64,000 nt of DNA from Pontibacter akesuensis (GTDB lineage Bacteria; Bacteroidota; Bacteroidia; Cytophagales; Hymenobacteraceae). Location of the stretch: assembly GCF_001611675.1 (NCBI RefSeq), contig NZ_CP014766.1, positions 3,596,001 to 3,660,000 of the forward strand, written 5' to 3'. The notes under the pieces are model-generated. The model made no database searches. It was given only the letters and a program-made list of their open reading frames with translations, and was not told the origin of the DNA. The position numbers were made by a program, and so were the translations under genes. Shown here piece after piece: positions 8,549 to 16,813 of this stretch (within the stretch, counting starts at the first letter, position 1; every line of letters starts with the position of its first letter).

Positions 8549-9025
8549 TTAAAGAAGCGCGGTAGACAGGCTGTCTTTGAACCAGATATAGGCAATCTCC
8601 TTTTCCTGAAAAAACTGCATCTCGAAATCAAATATGGATTGCGCCTTGTCCATCATGTCCTCCAGAATTAGCTTGCTGTGTACGTCTACGGGCTCCACCA
8701 GGGCCATTTTCCTGACGCTGGACTCATAGGCGATGCGAGGCACCAAAACTTCACCTGCCCAGATCTGGTCTTCCGTGGTGATGATGCCGCCTTCCTTATT
8801 ATCCACCAGCCAGTAAGGCAGCTGCTTCTGTATAGCTACTTCAACAGCGGTATCCATGCCCTTACGGTAAACAGCTGAGGGTACAACACCATGCGCATTA
8901 ACTACAATTAGTTTTGCTGCCGTGTCCTCATATATGGTTAAGGACGGGGTGTTAAAATGAGTATAAAAGAGAGTGGACGGCAAAGGTAAAGTCGGTTTTT
9001 TAAACGCTATTAAATGTACAGACAT
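8549..9025 (-). CDS. Cytoplasmic protein of unknown function, possibly STAS/SpoIIAA-like
   Basis: A 158-residue soluble protein starting at the ATG at 9023-9025, with no signal peptide or membrane segment. The order of secondary structure that can be read is a beta-strand pair (LTIYEDTAAKLIVVNAHGVV), a helix, a strand (PYWLVDNKEGG), a helix with WAGEVLVPRI, a strand (KMALVEPVD) and a C-terminal helix (FDFEMQFFQEKEIAYIWF). This recalls small STAS/SpoIIAA-like proteins of Bacteroidota, but no diagnostic motif is present, so the assignment is weak. It converges with the lipoprotein gene ending at 8517, 31 bases away. Confidence 0.7.
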   Translation of the reverse strand: MSVHLIAFKKPTLPLPSTLFYTHFNTPSLTIYEDTAAKLIVVNAHGVVPSAVYRKGMDTAVEVAIQKQLPYWLVDNKEGGIITTEDQIWAGEVLVPRIAYESSVRKMALVEPVDVHSKLILEDMMDKAQSIFDFEMQFFQEKEIAYIWFKDSLSTALL

Positions 9026-9409
9026 CTGATCAAAAAAACAAAATCAGGTACGATTTCCCGGCATAGCACCAAAAGCTCTTTCCATACTTCATCTAAAAAC
9101 TAAAGGGAATCGACAGGACAACAGGTATTGCATAACTGTGGGGGCTCCCGCAATAAACTGTTACCCTTTGGATAGTGACACCACCAGCAACCCTAGCAAG
9201 GGCAGTACCGGTGCATCAGTTTTGAACCTGCTAAAGTGCCATTGTTCCGGCTGCCGCCATTTGCTGTTGCACAGGCCAGAAAATTGCACTGTTTTATGCG
9301 GGTTTTTCGTCCCTGTCCCGCTTTTCTGGCAAAATACTTGCTACTATACTAGAAGCAGCATCTTCTGCGTTTTTTAGGTAAAGCTGCTTCACATACAAGA
9401 CTTTCCATT
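9026..9409. other. Intergenic region between divergent genes, nothing recognised
   Basis: About 380 bases between the leftward 158-residue gene and the rightward protease gene. It must hold both promoters, but no perfect TAnnTTTG box was found in a good position on either strand. A 79-codon open frame at 9138 has no domain-like character and is treated as spurious. Confidence 0.5.
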
Positions 9410-10333
9410 ATGCCATACTTGAAGAAACTTACAATTGCATTGGGACTGGCCCTCGCACCGGTGCTTGGGCAGGTGGCTTCTGCCGCCTCCGTAGCGGCTC
9501 CCTCAACTACGAAAACAACTACTACCATTACTGCCAGAGATGGTGCCCGTGACATTGTACAGGAAATAATAAACGTGGTGGGCCTGAAACCGCGCTTTGA
9601 GCTTCGTGCCGCCGATATAGACAATGCCGCTGCGGTGGTTTACAACGGCGAGCGCTATATTCTGTATAGCGAGCGTTTCCTGGCCTCCATCAATAACGCT
9701 GTGCACACCGATTGGGGCGGTGTAAGTATACTGGCCCATGAAATTGGCCACCACCTGAACGGCCATACCCTGAGCAGGGCAGGAAGCAACCCTGCTGATG
9801 AACTGGAGGCGGATGAGTTCTCAGGCTTTGTGCTGCGCAAAATGGGGGCAAGTATGGCCGAGGCCCAGGCGGCCATCAACCTGCTTTCTGAGGATGAGTC
9901 TTCGCGCACGCACCCTGGCCGTAGCTACCGCTTAGCGGCCATCAGCAAAGGCTGGCGCAGTGCCAATGACCAACTGCTGGCAAGTGCCAAGGCGCCGCAG
10001 CCGGACCAGCGCATGATCGCCACAACGCCATCCCGCAAAGCCACCGCACGTGCCACCGAAACACACACAGCCGCTTCGGCCTCTTTGGACAGCCGCATGG
10101 TGTTGTCGCGGGTGGTATTTAGCAAGGCGCCGCGCGAGCAGTTTTACTTAACCAATAACATGCACCTGGTGCACGTAACCGAGCGGGGGCCGGTCATCAT
10201 CGGCAAGCTGGCCAGAACCGGGAACAGGGACTTTCCCTACTACTTTGAGAGCGATTACATGAAAACCGTGTTCATTTCGGATGAAGGCGATCTGGTAAAC
10301 CAGAAAGGGCAAAAAGTTGGACATTTGAGTTAA
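9410..10333 (+). CDS. M48-like zinc metalloprotease, exported
   Basis: A probable zinc endopeptidase of the gluzincin type. The active-site helix HEIGHHLNGH is at residues 110-119, and the third ligand is expected in DELEADEFSG (around Glu133), which is the M48 arrangement. A signal peptide of about 26 residues (LGLALAPVLGQVASA) suggests export to the periplasm. After the protease core comes a low-complexity Ala/Thr/Ser linker (residues of about 195-230) and a C-terminal beta-rich module of short repeats (FYLTNNMHLVHVTERGPVI, VFISDEGDLVNQKGQKVG). Unlike HtpX it has no membrane helices. The substrate is unknown. It is followed by a strong terminator. Confidence 0.85.
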   Translation: MPYLKKLTIALGLALAPVLGQVASAASVAAPSTTKTTTTITARDGARDIVQEIINVVGLKPRFELRAADIDNAAAVVYNGERYILYSERFLASINNAVHTDWGGVSILAHEIGHHLNGHTLSRAGSNPADELEADEFSGFVLRKMGASMAEAQAAINLLSEDESSRTHPGRSYRLAAISKGWRSANDQLLASAKAPQPDQRMIATTPSRKATARATETHTAASASLDSRMVLSRVVFSKAPREQFYLTNNMHLVHVTERGPVIIGKLARTGNRDFPYYFESDYMKTVFISDEGDLVNQKGQKVGHLS

Positions 10334-10347
10334 ACTACCCTTCACTT

Positions 10348-10390
10348 AAAATAAAAGGCCACACCTGCAGCAGGTGTGGCCTTTTATTTT
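10348..10390 (+). terminator. Strong hairpin terminator, near-perfect palindrome
   Basis: About 20 bp of inverted repeat centred at 10369, with arms reading AAAATAAAAGGCCACACCTG and its complement. It ends in a T-rich run and, given its symmetry, could work in both directions. Confidence 0.9.
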
Positions 10391-10437
10391 GTTTTTGGTA
10401 TATTGCTGTCTAACCTGACCATCAAGCCCCTGAAACT

Positions 10438-11151
10438 ATGAAATTCCTGAAACTAACCTCCCTGCTGCTTGCTACGGCGCTTCTCTCCTTTTCCTGCGAT
10501 GACAATGGCTTCTGCCTCGAAGGCGAGGGCGGAACAGAGACACGCAGCCTACAGTTGGCAAACATCAGTGGGGTGGACGTATCGGGGAATGCAAAAGTAT
10601 ACATCTCGCGGGGCAGCCAGCAATCGGTGGAAGTACGCGGGCAGGCGAATGTGCTGGATGAGCTGGAAACAAAAGTGGAGGATGGCGTTTGGAGCGTGGA
10701 GTTTGACCGCTGTCTCCGGAACCATGAGCCGGTGGAAGTATACATTACCGTACCGGAACTGCAGCGGGCGCACGTGGGCGGCTCGGGATACATTGAGTTA
10801 AAGGATATGTTCGAGAGCCGCGCGTTTGACACAAGCGTTTCCGGGTCGGGCGATATTCTGCTGCGGGTGGCAACCGAGCGGCTGGACGCTGATATAAGCG
10901 GCTCTGGCACAATTCGTGCAGCAGGGATGGCAAACAGACAGGATGTCTCTATTTCCGGATCGGGCAAGTATAAAGCGCAGGATGCCATGTCCAGAGAGGT
11001 AAGCATAAGCATCTCGGGCTCGGGCGAGGCAGAGGTAAATGCTAGCGAGCAGTTGAATGCCGACATCAGTGGAAGTGGCCGCGTATACTATACCGGTAGC
11101 GGTAACTCCAGCGTGTCGGGCTCCGGGAAGGTAGTTAAAAACAAAGAATAG
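10438..11151 (+). CDS. GIN-domain (DUF2807) lipoprotein
   Basis: A 237-residue lipoprotein (MKFLKLTSLLLATALLSFSC, Cys20) with the putative autotransporter head GIN domain, a beta-helix-like fold widespread in Bacteroidota. Its hallmark repeated turn is seen at least six times: VSGNAKV, VGGSGYI, VSGSGDI, ISGSGTI, ISGSGKY, ISGSGEAE, ISGSGRV and VSGSGKV. An N-terminal acidic segment (DDNGFCLEGEGGTE) precedes the domain. It is one base apart from the downstream LEA-like lipoprotein gene, so they form an operon. The molecular role of this domain is not established. Confidence 0.92.
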   Translation: MKFLKLTSLLLATALLSFSCDDNGFCLEGEGGTETRSLQLANISGVDVSGNAKVYISRGSQQSVEVRGQANVLDELETKVEDGVWSVEFDRCLRNHEPVEVYITVPELQRAHVGGSGYIELKDMFESRAFDTSVSGSGDILLRVATERLDADISGSGTIRAAGMANRQDVSISGSGKYKAQDAMSREVSISISGSGEAEVNASEQLNADISGSGRVYYTGSGNSSVSGSGKVVKNKE

Positions 11152-11152
11152 A

Positions 11153-11737
11153 ATGACAAGAAAAATAAGCAGTTATGTGCTCGTGCTGGCGATGCTTTTG
11201 TTCGGCTTCGCCTGTAATACCAAAAATGATGTGGAGGCCTTTAAAGAGGCTGAGTATAGTCTGGCTGGTGTCGATAGCCTGGTGCTGAACGGCATTAACC
11301 TGTTAAACAAAAAGGGGCCGCAGGATTTCTCTTTCAGCGATGCCACCCGTTTGTTCTCGGCTTTCTCTAAAAACAACCTCAATGCCACCTCCACCATTGG
11401 CCTGAATGTGCAGCTGCCGGAAGGAAGTGAGGAGCGGACGATGACGGTAACTCAGCTCAAGTGGCAGTTGCTGGTAGGGGAGGAGCAAACCCTTAGCGGT
11501 ATCGTAAGTGAGCCGGTGGAGCTGCGCAACGGCCTGAATACCATCACGGTAAAGTCTCCGCTACAATTTGCGGCAGATGCAGCGGGAAACACGGATCTGA
11601 ACAAGCTACTCCAACTGGCCACGATGCTCAACCAGAAGGATCCTGATGCACCCAAACTAAGTCTGCAGATAAAACCCACCATCAAAACCTCAATCGGGCC
11701 AGTGGAGTTGCCCACTTACATTAAGGTAAAAGACTAA
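11153..11737 (+). CDS. LEA-like (WHy-type) lipoprotein, paralog 2
   Basis: A 194-residue lipoprotein with signal MTRKISSYVLVLAMLLFGFAC (Cys21). It is a full-length paralog of the protein at 7927-8517, sharing the blocks FKEAEYSL, NGINLLNKKGPQDF, LNVQLPEGSEE, LKWQLLV, EEQTLSGIV, LQIKPTIKT and VELPTYI. Its start codon lies one base after the stop of the GIN-domain gene, which indicates co-translation. The stop codon is embedded in the following terminator hairpin. The duplicated family brackets an unrelated protease gene. No function can be stated beyond an outer-envelope location. Confidence 0.85.
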   Translation: MTRKISSYVLVLAMLLFGFACNTKNDVEAFKEAEYSLAGVDSLVLNGINLLNKKGPQDFSFSDATRLFSAFSKNNLNATSTIGLNVQLPEGSEERTMTVTQLKWQLLVGEEQTLSGIVSEPVELRNGLNTITVKSPLQFAADAAGNTDLNKLLQLATMLNQKDPDAPKLSLQIKPTIKTSIGPVELPTYIKVKD

Positions 11738-11777
11738 AACAAGTTAGCCAGGCACACCGCCTGGCTAACTTGTTTTA
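11734..11777 (+). terminator. Rho-independent terminator overlapping the stop codon
   Basis: A 19-bp perfect stem (CTAAAACAAGTTAGCCAGG and its complement) with loop CACACCG, so the left arm contains the TAA of the preceding gene. Confidence 0.9.
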
Positions 11778-11848
11778 GAAACAAATTTTTGGTCGCAACT
11801 TTCGCCCTTAGCCCCCGTAGTGGCACGCCACTTGCAATACCTCCTGTG

Positions 11849-11856
11849 TAGATTTG
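11849..11856 (+). promoter_or_regulatory. Candidate -7 box TAGATTTG
   Basis: An exact TAnnTTTG match 20 nt before the ATG of the 73-residue gene. TTG occurs upstream at 11832-11834, but the spacing (14 nt) is shorter than usual. Confidence 0.5.
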
Positions 11857-11876
11857 AACCTCAAAAATAGCACAAG

Positions 11877-12098
11877 ATGATACAGGCGATAGAATACGAC
11901 GTACTACAGTACACTGACCTGCAGGTTTTGGTGAGCGCAGTGAAAACCTACATGCGCAACGGCTGGGTGCCGAAGGGAGAGGTGGAGCAGCATAAGAACG
12001 GCTTTTCGCAGGAGATGGAGCGCCACCCCGTAACCGCCGCTGAGCGCAAGAAGCAGCAAAGCAGGCAGAAAAGCTGGGTGCCTTGGCCGAAGATCTAA
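11877..12098 (+). CDS. Small DUF1737-like protein
   Basis: A 73-residue basic protein. The first half (EYDVLQYTDLQVLVSAVKTY then GWVPKGEVEQ) matches the layout of the short DUF1737 domain, in which a helix is followed by G-W-x-P-x-G. The C-terminal half is charged (ERKKQQSRQKSWVPWPK), unlike typical members. There is no signal peptide. A promoter box lies 20 nt upstream. The M28 peptidase gene begins 53 bases after the stop, so the two could be co-transcribed. Function unknown. Confidence 0.7.
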   Translation: MIQAIEYDVLQYTDLQVLVSAVKTYMRNGWVPKGEVEQHKNGFSQEMERHPVTAAERKKQQSRQKSWVPWPKI

Positions 12099-12151
12099 GT
12101 AGCCATACTTGGCGGTTTCGGCAGCTTATACTACCTTACAGTTTATACCTG

Positions 12152-13063
12152 ATGATGAAAAAGACATTCGCTTTTGCTTTTATACTGGCCATGCCGCTGC
12201 TGGGCACAGCCCAGCAACTGGACAGCAAACAACTGCTGCAGGATGTGCAGACACTTTCCGCAGACTCCATGCAGGGGCGCCGCAGCGGTACAGCGGGCAG
12301 CGCCATGGCTCAGGAATACCTGCTTAAGCGCTTTAAGCAAGTGGGGCTGAAGCCTTTCGGTGATAGTTTTGAGCAGCACTTTAAGATTGACTATGAGCGG
12401 GCGCAGGTGCCTCAGGCCACAAACCTGGTGGGGTATATCCCCGGAAAGTCTGATAAGGTTATTGTGGTGACAGCGCATTACGACCATGTGGGGCAGCGCG
12501 AGAGCGAAATTTTCAACGGGGCTGATGACAATGCCTCCGGTGTTGGAGCCTTGCTCGCAGCGGCCTCCTATTTTGCCAAGCATCCTCCCAGGCACACACT
12601 GGTTTTTGCCGCCCTAGATGGCGAGGAGCTCGGATTACAGGGAGCCAACGCATTTTTGGAGAACCCGCCTGTGCCGCTCGACCGCATCCTGCTCAACGTG
12701 AACATGGACATGCTCAGCATCAACAACAAGGGAGAATTGTACGCCAGCGGCACGCACCACTACCCGAAGCTTATACCACACGTGCAGCAGGTAAAGCCGC
12801 TGCCACAGGCTAAGCTACTGCTTGGCCACGACCGCCCTGAGCAGGGACACAACGACTGGACGAACCAGTCAGATCATTTTATGTTCCACAAAAGAGGCAT
12901 TCCGTATATATACTTTGGGGTAGAAGACCATCCACACTACCATAAAACCACCGATGACTTTGACCAGGTAAATCAGGCTTTTTATCCTGATGCCGCCCAA
13001 TTAGTGCTTAATTTCTTAAAGCAGGTAGACACAAACCTGAAGGGGAAGTCGTTAGAGAACTAG
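12152..13063 (+). CDS. M28-family zinc aminopeptidase, exported
   Basis: A co-catalytic zinc exopeptidase of family M28 (aminopeptidase Y/S type), 303 residues. The signal peptide is MMKKTFAFAFILAMPLLGTA. Metal ligands and catalytic residues appear in the expected order: His109 (TAHYDH), Asp in GADDNASG (about 125-126), Glu158/159 (DGEELG), Asp186 (NMDML), and a C-terminal His in YHKTTDDFD. The frame opens earlier at an ATG at 12083, but that would place 23 extra residues before the signal peptide, so 12152 (or 12155) is preferred. It likely releases N-terminal residues from peptides in the periplasm. Confidence 0.92.
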   Translation: MMKKTFAFAFILAMPLLGTAQQLDSKQLLQDVQTLSADSMQGRRSGTAGSAMAQEYLLKRFKQVGLKPFGDSFEQHFKIDYERAQVPQATNLVGYIPGKSDKVIVVTAHYDHVGQRESEIFNGADDNASGVGALLAAASYFAKHPPRHTLVFAALDGEELGLQGANAFLENPPVPLDRILLNVNMDMLSINNKGELYASGTHHYPKLIPHVQQVKPLPQAKLLLGHDRPEQGHNDWTNQSDHFMFHKRGIPYIYFGVEDHPHYHKTTDDFDQVNQAFYPDAAQLVLNFLKQVDTNLKGKSLEN

Positions 13064-13401
13064 TACATGTTTTTCCCGGCAGAAGTATGGCCGAAAGCTG
13101 TACAGCAAAATGCCCTACCGCTGAAGCGCAAGGGACGGCATTAAGACGAGGATTTGTACGCGCAGGGGTATGTTGAATGGTTGAATTTTCTTATTTTAAT
13201 ATTCTGATAGAATAATCTTTTATATACCATCTTTATAATAGAAAGAACGTAGAAAAGGGTAAATCCGCGGAACAGCATTTTCTTGTGCATTTTTAAGGGG
13301 TAACTACAGGCTGCTGCCATGCATGCTGTGTCCCTGTAATCCTAAGCGAAGTGTGCTGTATTCTTTAAGTTGCCTAAAAAATCATTAACCCTGTCTGGAC
13401 C
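13064..13401. other. Intergenic region, AT-rich second half
   Basis: About 340 bases with no coding frame of note. The second half is AT-rich and probably carries the promoter of the following barrel gene, but no perfect consensus box was found. One AAGTATG word is present near 13084. Confidence 0.5.
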
Positions 13402-14163
13402 ATGAACAGGAAGCTATATTCTTCTATTCTCCTTATATTAATTTTATGTGCATTGCCCTGGGATGCGACTGCGCAATACAGGAACAGAAGCAGGAGCCAG
13501 GCCAGCAGAATGCAGGAGCGTGGCGTGGTGGTTGTAGTTGGGGCAGGTATTGCAGCCATTAAAAGCGATATTTGCGGTAGCTGGGGTTGTAATAACTTCG
13601 GCCCTAACGCCAGTGTGGGTGCCTTATACAAAGTCACGCCTTACCTGGGTGTTAACGCCAACCTCGATTACGTTCAACTCGGTGCGGTTGAGAAAGACGT
13701 TAACCGTACCCTCAACATCGCCTTTGAATCTGAAGTAATTCAGTTTTCTGTTACCGGTGTTCTGAACCTGCTCGACAGTTATGCCGGCTCAGGAAATTAC
13801 CGTTCGAGCCGGAAGCGTTTTGTGGTGCCCTATATGCGCGCCGGGATCGGGGCGGTTTACTATAGCGCCACTTCCTTTCCGGGCCAGGGCGACCTGGACG
13901 ACTCTCAAACCACCTACGACCCGGAGCGGGACTATCCGGCTTTTGCAGCTGTAATTCCCTTTGGCGGCGGGCTGCGGTTTAGGGTGAATGATGAGTTCAG
14001 CATAGCACCCGAACTGATGTACCACATCACCACCACCGATTTCCTGGACAACATTGGTCCGCGGCTGGGCAATGCCGCCACAAAAGACCACTTTGGCGTG
14101 GCTGCGATCAAACTGCAGTATACGCCGGTCATCAAAAACAAACTATTCTCCCGCAAGCAGTAG
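13402..14163 (+). CDS. Outer-membrane beta-barrel protein
   Basis: A 253-residue exported protein with signal peptide MNRKLYSSILLILILCALPW and cleavage near DATAQ. After a basic Arg/Ser-rich stretch (QYRNRSRSQASRMQERG) come alternating strands such as GVVVVVGAGIAAIKS, LGVNANLDYVQLG, IQFSVTGVLNLLDSY, VPYMRAGIGAVYY, GGGLRFRVNDEFSIAPEL and AAIKLQYTPVI. Together they form an eight- to ten-strand barrel of the OMP_b-brl type. Two Cys residues in an early loop (ICGSWGCNNF) could form a disulfide. Its role is unknown. It is followed by a terminator and appears monocistronic. Confidence 0.8.
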   Translation: MNRKLYSSILLILILCALPWDATAQYRNRSRSQASRMQERGVVVVVGAGIAAIKSDICGSWGCNNFGPNASVGALYKVTPYLGVNANLDYVQLGAVEKDVNRTLNIAFESEVIQFSVTGVLNLLDSYAGSGNYRSSRKRFVVPYMRAGIGAVYYSATSFPGQGDLDDSQTTYDPERDYPAFAAVIPFGGGLRFRVNDEFSIAPELMYHITTTDFLDNIGPRLGNAATKDHFGVAAIKLQYTPVIKNKLFSRKQ

Positions 14164-14205
14164 CATTGCGCGGCAAACTTAACCACTCGTAACTACCGAC
14201 GTAGA

Positions 14206-14239
14206 GGTAAAGGCAGGCGTGTGATGCGCCTGCCTTTAC
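14206..14239 (+). terminator. Rho-independent terminator
   Basis: A 13-bp stem (GTAAAGGCAGGCG with CGCCTGCCTTTAC) around loop TGTGATG, partly followed by T residues. It lies between the barrel gene and the SDR gene. Confidence 0.75.
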
Positions 14240-14261
14240 TTTTATGTGAGCAAACGATACA

Positions 14262-15284
14262 ATGAAAAAGGACTCCAAAAACAAACTGTGGTGGCTGGCC
14301 GCCGGAGCTGCCACGTTGCTGGCAACCCGAGCCGCCGTGCGAAAAATGGAAGCATACGACTTCCGCAACAAAGTGGTGCTGATAACCGGCGGCGCACGCG
14401 GACTGGGGCTGGTGATGGCCCGGCAGCTGGCACAGGAGGGCGCCAGGCTGGTGCTGTGCTCCCGAAACGCAGAGCAGCTGGAGAATGCTCGCTTAGAGCT
14501 AACGGACATGGGAGCCGATGTATGGGTGCAGCCATGCGATGTAACCGTAAAGGCTGAGGTGGAGACGATGATTGCCAGAGTATCAAACGAATTCGGGCCC
14601 ATCGACGTGCTGATAAACAATGCGGGTGTGATACAGGCTGGTCCGGTTACCGAGATGACGGATGTGGAGTTCGAGGAGTCCATCAACATTTACTATTGGG
14701 CGCCTATTTACACCACCATGGCCCTGCTGCCTAGTATGCGCGCGCGCGGCGGTGGCCGAATTCTGAACATTGCCTCCATCGGGGGAAAGATTGGGGTGCC
14801 GCACCTGGTGCCCTACAGCGCAGCCAAGTTTGCGCTGGTGGGTTTGTCGGAGGGGCTGCGGGCCGAGCTGATGCAGTACAACATAAGCGTAACCACGGCC
14901 ACACCCGGTCTGATCCGGTCGGGGAGCCCGCGCAACGCTATTGCGAAGGGGCAGCATAAAAAGGAGTATGCCATCTTTAAAATCGTGGACTCCAACCCGC
15001 TTACCTCCATGAGCGCAGAGGCCACCGCGAGCAAAGTGCTTGATGCCCTGCGCTACGGCGATGCGTCGGTCACAACAACCATTCCGGCCAAAATAGCCTC
15101 CTTCATCCACAAGCTCTCTCCGGGCCTGATGACGGGAATCCTTGGCTTGGGCAACTCTTTCCTGCCGGGAGAGGGGGGCATTGGCAAAGCACGGGCCAGG
15201 GGCTATGAGAGCGAGACGCCGCTGTCGGAATCTTCCTTAACGGAAAGCACGCAAAAGGCCGCTATAAAAAACAATGAGTATTAA
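14262..15284 (+). CDS. Short-chain dehydrogenase/reductase, membrane-anchored
   Basis: A classical SDR, 340 residues. The N-terminus has a short hydrophobic anchor (WWLAAGAATLLATRAAV). The Rossmann fold starts with LITGGARGLG (TGxxxGxG cofactor motif), then LCSRN, NNAG in VLINNAGVIQAG, catalytic Ser in NIASIGG, and YSAAK for the Tyr/Lys pair. A C-terminal extension after residue of about 270 is unlike soluble SDRs and resembles oxidoreductases that act on lipids. The preference for NADP is suggested by the Arg in SRN after beta2. The substrate is unknown. An AAGTATA hairpin follows it. Confidence 0.92.
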   Translation: MKKDSKNKLWWLAAGAATLLATRAAVRKMEAYDFRNKVVLITGGARGLGLVMARQLAQEGARLVLCSRNAEQLENARLELTDMGADVWVQPCDVTVKAEVETMIARVSNEFGPIDVLINNAGVIQAGPVTEMTDVEFEESINIYYWAPIYTTMALLPSMRARGGGRILNIASIGGKIGVPHLVPYSAAKFALVGLSEGLRAELMQYNISVTTATPGLIRSGSPRNAIAKGQHKKEYAIFKIVDSNPLTSMSAEATASKVLDALRYGDASVTTTIPAKIASFIHKLSPGLMTGILGLGNSFLPGEGGIGKARARGYESETPLSESSLTESTQKAAIKNNEY

Positions 15285-15298
15285 ATTACGCCTACAGC

Positions 15299-15332
15299 AA
15301 GTATAGCCGCATCAGAATGCGAAGCTATACTT
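15299..15332. repeat. Inverted pair of the AAGTATA word forming a hairpin
   Basis: AAGTATAGC at 15299-15307 faces GCTATACTT at 15324-15332. The stem continues through CGCAT/ATGCG with a two-base bulge, so the two copies of the overrepresented word make a hairpin between the SDR and Nudix genes. It lacks a T-run, so it would be a weak terminator at best. Confidence 0.7.
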
Positions 15333-15393
15333 CAATTTATAAATAGAAGAAATAAACGCACTGCTGTAACCGATACAGCAGTTAAACCAACCT

Positions 15394-15912
15394 ATGGAGA
15401 TCAAGAAAAGAGAAGTAGCCTACGACGGCTTTTTTAAGATGTATAAGTTAACGGTGGAGCAGGAGGGGCAAACCTTTACCCGCGAGCAGTATGACCGGGG
15501 CACTGCCGTGGCCGCTTTGGTATTCGACACGGAAAAGCAGGAGTATGTGCTGACCCGCCAGTTCCGAATTGGGTCTGAGTCGGAGCTGGTGGAGATTGTT
15601 GCCGGTATGGTGGACGATGGCGAGGAGCCTGAGGCAAGTATGAAACGTGAGATTGAAGAGGAGATAGGGTACGAGGTAGACAAGCTAGAGTTCCTGCACC
15701 GGTTTTACTCCTCCCCGGGTGGTTCCACTGAAGACGTGCTCCTGTACTATGCCGAAGTGTCGCACCAGAAAACGAGTGGCGGCGGAAACGGAAGCGAAAA
15801 CGAGCACATCGAGATTCTGTGTTTCTCTCCCGAGGAACTGGATGCGCTGCAGACACCGGATGCCAAAACCATTATAGCCCAGCAGTGGGTAAGGCTGAAC
15901 AAGCGGAAATAG
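15394..15912 (+). CDS. Nudix hydrolase (nucleotide-sugar/ADP-ribose pyrophosphatase type)
   Basis: A 172-residue Nudix enzyme that cleaves a nucleoside diphosphate linked to another moiety. The complete Nudix box is present: G, MVDDG, E, EPEASMK, RE, I, EEE, I, G (GX5EX7REUXEEXGU). It is preceded by LTRQFRIGSESELVEIVAGM, typical of the NudF/NudK branch that acts on ADP-ribose or GDP-mannose. FYSSPGGSTEDVLLYYAEV after the box is also characteristic of that branch, where it shapes the dimer-dependent site. No signal peptide is present, so it is cytoplasmic. Confidence 0.92.
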   Translation: MEIKKREVAYDGFFKMYKLTVEQEGQTFTREQYDRGTAVAALVFDTEKQEYVLTRQFRIGSESELVEIVAGMVDDGEEPEASMKREIEEEIGYEVDKLEFLHRFYSSPGGSTEDVLLYYAEVSHQKTSGGGNGSENEHIEILCFSPEELDALQTPDAKTIIAQQWVRLNKRK

Positions 15913-15999
15913 CCATTTGCTGCCTTGCAACGTGTTTATACTTTCCATGCTCTGGATACTCAAAGCAAGTATAACCCGGCAGAGTCACCAGCCATAATT

Positions 16000-16050
16000 T
16001 AAAAATCCCCTGATCTTACTCTTTTAGAAGAATGCGATCTGGGGATTTTA
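16000..16050. terminator. Hairpin between convergent genes
   Basis: TAAAAATCCCC and an adjoining GATC on the left pair with GATC and GGGGATTTTA on the right, around a loop of about 20 nt. It probably terminates both the Nudix gene and the leftward lipoprotein gene. Confidence 0.6.
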
Positions 16051-16077
16051 GATTATGGCAACTGCAATAACTAGCTG

Positions 16078-16770
16078 TTACTCCACTTTCTGTACCATGT
16101 TTTGCGTGTCAGCGCTGCCTTCTAAGGCAAGATATTCTGTTTGCAGAGCCCTTATCTTCAGGTTATCGGCAGTGCTTAACTGCTCCTCCACCTCGCTGCG
16201 GCGCTGGTTCAGGTTCCCGTATACATGGTCCACATAGTCCCAGTCGTCCTGTGTCCAGGAGCGGCGCTTGGCACGCACATCACCCATAAAAACAAGGTAT
16301 GCTTCCCGTAAATTGCCCGCCTCAATGGCTCCTACATTTTGGTGCTCTTCCAAGAGCTGGCTTTGCCACTCCTTTACTTTAGCTGCATCCAAGGGCTGGC
16401 TTTGGCGGCGTTCCTGGCGCTCTTCCCAGCGGCTGTAACGTTCCTGCAACGCTCTATACTCCTTCTTCGATTCCTCAGACATGTTTTCGAAGTCCTTTTC
16501 CAGCTCTGCGTTCCGCGCGCGCAGTTCTTCTTTCACGCTCGGCCACTCTTTGCGGATGGCATCGTCGCCCTTTTCGGTTTGTTTGTTTAGCCAAGTTCTG
16601 AAGTCCTCCAGTTCCTCTTCTGCGGTCTCACCGGTTTTAACCACTTTAATGGTCTCTGTATCCTCTGCGTTGGTGGCTGTCGTTTCGTTGCCTTCCACCT
16701 CCCGGCTGTTCTCACAGCTCAAAAGGCCGGCGCAAAGGCAAAAAATAAGGGTATAGGGTAGTACTTTCAT
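16078..16770 (-). CDS. Coiled-coil lipoprotein of unknown function
   Basis: A 230-residue lipoprotein (MKVLPYTLIFCLCAGLLSC, Cys19) followed by an acidic Thr/Glu-rich linker. A long, highly charged helical region rich in E, K, R and W follows (blocks WLNKQTEKGDDAIRKEW, ELRARNAELEKDFENMSEE, RYSRWEERQERR). The regular heptads suggest a coiled coil in the periplasm. No enzymatic motif is seen. It lies 43 bases downstream of the GH3 gene on the same strand, so they may share a transcript. Lipoproteins of this kind can act as stress or scaffold factors, but nothing here proves it. Confidence 0.75.
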   Translation of the reverse strand: MKVLPYTLIFCLCAGLLSCENSREVEGNETTATNAEDTETIKVVKTGETAEEELEDFRTWLNKQTEKGDDAIRKEWPSVKEELRARNAELEKDFENMSEESKKEYRALQERYSRWEERQERRQSQPLDAAKVKEWQSQLLEEHQNVGAIEAGNLREAYLVFMGDVRAKRRSWTQDDWDYVDHVYGNLNQRRSEVEEQLSTADNLKIRALQTEYLALEGSADTQNMVQKVE

Positions 16771-16813
16771 CTTTGTTCAATTCAGGTTGATCTATCCTAT
16801 CTTCATACGTAGT

